Source: DAOTZS01 sp034434335 (lineage in GTDB: Bacteria > Chloroflexota > Anaerolineae > CG2-30-64-16). Taken from it: 9,511 nt of DNA. How positions within the stretch are numbered: the stretch's first letter is position 1; each line of letters starts with the position of its first letter. The DNA lies in assembly GCA_034434335.1 (NCBI GenBank), contig DAOTZS010000096.1, forward strand, positions 1-9,511. The letters are read 5' to 3'. The notes under the pieces are model-generated. The model searched no databases. It was not told the origin of the DNA and saw only the letters and a list, made by a program, of their open reading frames with translations. The position numbers and the translations under genes are program-made. Positions 8,774 through 9,511 of this stretch are shown here, piece after piece.

Positions 8774-8829
8774 CAGGGGGTGGGGTGAGGGCCACAGCCC
8801 GGGAAGCCTTGCCCCAGGGGCAAAGCAAC

Positions 8830-8863
8830 AGTTGTATTGCGAGCTTCAGCTCGCAATACAACT
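8830..8863 (+). repeat. Perfect 15-bp hairpin 4
   Basis: The arms 8830-8844 and 8849-8863 pair without mismatch around TTCA. Unlike its neighbours it is not built from G/C tracts: its left arm is AGTTGTATTGCGAGC. The apex GAGCTTCAGCTC recalls dispersed intergenic palindromes with a CTTCAG-type tip. It has no T tail. Just before it, TTGCCC/GGGCAA (8809-8814 with 8818-8823) can form a smaller hairpin. Confidence 0.7.
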
Positions 8864-8889
8864 CCCTCCCCTGAAAGCAGGGGAGGGGG
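8862..8889 (+). repeat. Hairpin 5, directly before oppB
   Basis: CCCTCCCCTG (8864-8873) pairs with CAGGGGAGGG (8878-8887) around AAAG, and the stem can extend to 8862/8889. It shares its first bases with the preceding hairpin, so the two may compete. It ends 23 nt before the oppB GGAAG ribosome binding site and might influence its translation. Confidence 0.6.
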
Positions 8890-8921
8890 TGGAAGGCAAT
8901 TCTCATAACAACGGAAGAAAT

Positions 8922-9511
8922 ATGACGCAATACATCATACGACGCCTGTTCTGGAACCTGTTGGTGATCCTGGTGGTCTCCCTGATCACCTTTCTGTTGA
9001 TGCATGCCGTGCCCGGCGGACCCTTTGACCGCGAAAAAGCGTTGCCGCCGGAGATCATGGCCAACCTGGAGGCCCGCTATAACCTGGATCAACCTCTGCC
9101 CCAGCAATACTTTCACTATCTCTATGAGGTCATGATCCCCCGTATTTCGTCTGCCAGGCCAGGGACATCACTGCAGGAGGACTTCCTGATCACCGTGAAG
9201 ATTGCCGACAACCTGTGGCTCAAGTGGATGAACTTCGGGCCTTCTTATTCCTCGCGCAGCCGTACGGTCAATGACATCTTTCGCCAGCAGTTGCCGGTCT
9301 CTATGCAGCTTGGGCTGTTGGCCCTCTCTGTGGCTATGCTGATCGGCATTCCGCTAGGTATCCTGGCCGCGCTGAAACAGAATACATTTTGGGACTATTT
9401 TGGGATGAGTGTGGCCATCTTCGGGGTCTCGGTGCCGGTGATCGTGTTAGGGCCGGTCATGGTGTGGCTTTTCGGGGTCACCCTGAAGTGGTTCCCACCG
9501 ACCGGTTGGGG
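8922..9511 (+). CDS. oppB: Peptide ABC transporter permease, OppB/DppB type, 3' end outside the window
   Basis: This is the first membrane-spanning subunit of the peptide importer. The 196 visible codons show the family layout: MTQYIIRRLFWNL start, transmembrane helix 1 (about 10-30) ending in HAVPGGP (28-34), the external segment RYNLDQPLPQQYFHYL (52-67), then helices at about 126-150 (with IPLGILAALKQ, 143-153) and 160-187. Family members usually run from the QY segment almost directly into a GDLG-like turn and the VxxxIxxxLPxS stretch. Here about 30 extra residues (roughly 72-103) come before NFGPSYSSRSRTVNDIFRQQLPVS, an enlarged external loop. The EAA loop that contacts the ATPases lies beyond the edge. 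The start is chosen from alignment with the family and GGAAG at 8913-8917. It is preceded by the hairpin cluster, so its expression is probably lower than oppA. A second permease (oppC) should follow. Confidence 0.92.
   Translation, partial: MTQYIIRRLFWNLLVILVVSLITFLLMHAVPGGPFDREKALPPEIMANLEARYNLDQPLPQQYFHYLYEVMIPRISSARPGTSLQEDFLITVKIADNLWLKWMNFGPSYSSRSRTVNDIFRQQLPVSMQLGLLALSVAMLIGIPLGILAALKQNTFWDYFGMSVAIFGVSVPVIVLGPVMVWLFGVTLKWFPPTGW

Larger units (their letters stand above)
8606..8792. mobile_element. MITE-like palindromic element (possible)
   Basis: The two ends are imperfect inverted copies: CCCCCTCACCCCCC near 8607-8620 against GGGGGTGGGGTGAGGG at 8776-8791. Inside lie two related CCCTCTCCC/GGGAGAGGG hairpins (8627-8664 and 8726-8773) flanking a perfect central palindrome (8678-8716). 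No protein is encoded. The symmetry suggests a non-autonomous repeat inserted into the opp operon, but no target-site duplication could be identified and other copies cannot be checked here. Confidence 0.35.

Noticed and set aside
8566..8874. Small open frames on both strands in the hairpin cluster
   Set aside because: Their Pro-, Gly-, Leu- and Ser-rich products come from G/C tracts and palindromes, and they have no ribosome binding sites.
8606..8889. CRISPR array
   Set aside because: The repeated elements are hairpins of different sequence and spacing, not identical direct repeats with uniform unique spacers.

Overview
The window looks like bacterial chromosomal DNA from a GC-rich member of the Chloroflexota (Anaerolineae- or Caldilinea-like). 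The best clue is the substrate-binding lipoprotein. Straight after its lipidated cysteine it carries a spacer of repeated Val-Val-Glu-Lys units, a habit I associate with Chloroflexota solute-binding proteins. The placement is inference, not proof. All real genes lie on the + strand.

Layout: (1) 3-4136 is the C-terminal 1,377 codons of a large alpha-2-macroglobulin-family protein (COG2373/YfhM-like) with an intact CxEQ thioester motif; its start lies outside the window. (2) 4137-4419 holds a long hairpin, then a clear sigma70-type promoter (TTGACA-17-TATCAT) and a leader of about 135 nt. (3) 4420-6422 encodes two overlapping ABC ATPases of the oligopeptide/dipeptide type (OppD and OppF), joined by an ATGA overlap. 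(4) 6423-6594 is a spacer with an inverted repeat and a strong ribosome binding site. (5) 6595-8418 is the peptide-binding lipoprotein (OppA/DppA family). (6) 8419-8921 is about 500 bp without a credible gene, filled with hairpins: two behind oppA, then a row of G/C-tract palindromes including a perfect 18-bp stem followed by TTTTT. (7) 8922 to the window end is the N-terminal part of an OppB/DppB-type permease, cut off by the edge.

Items 3 to 7 form one peptide-uptake locus in the order D-F-A-B; the second permease (oppC) is expected just beyond the window. The lipoprotein should capture peptides outside the membrane, OppB with its partner should form the channel, and OppD/OppF should power it. 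The hairpin tract between oppA and oppB probably lets the binding protein be made in excess over the permease. The macroglobulin gene has its own end signal and is probably a separate transcription unit.

I see no convincing evidence of an undescribed system. The most unusual part is the palindrome and G-tract cluster at 8606-8889.
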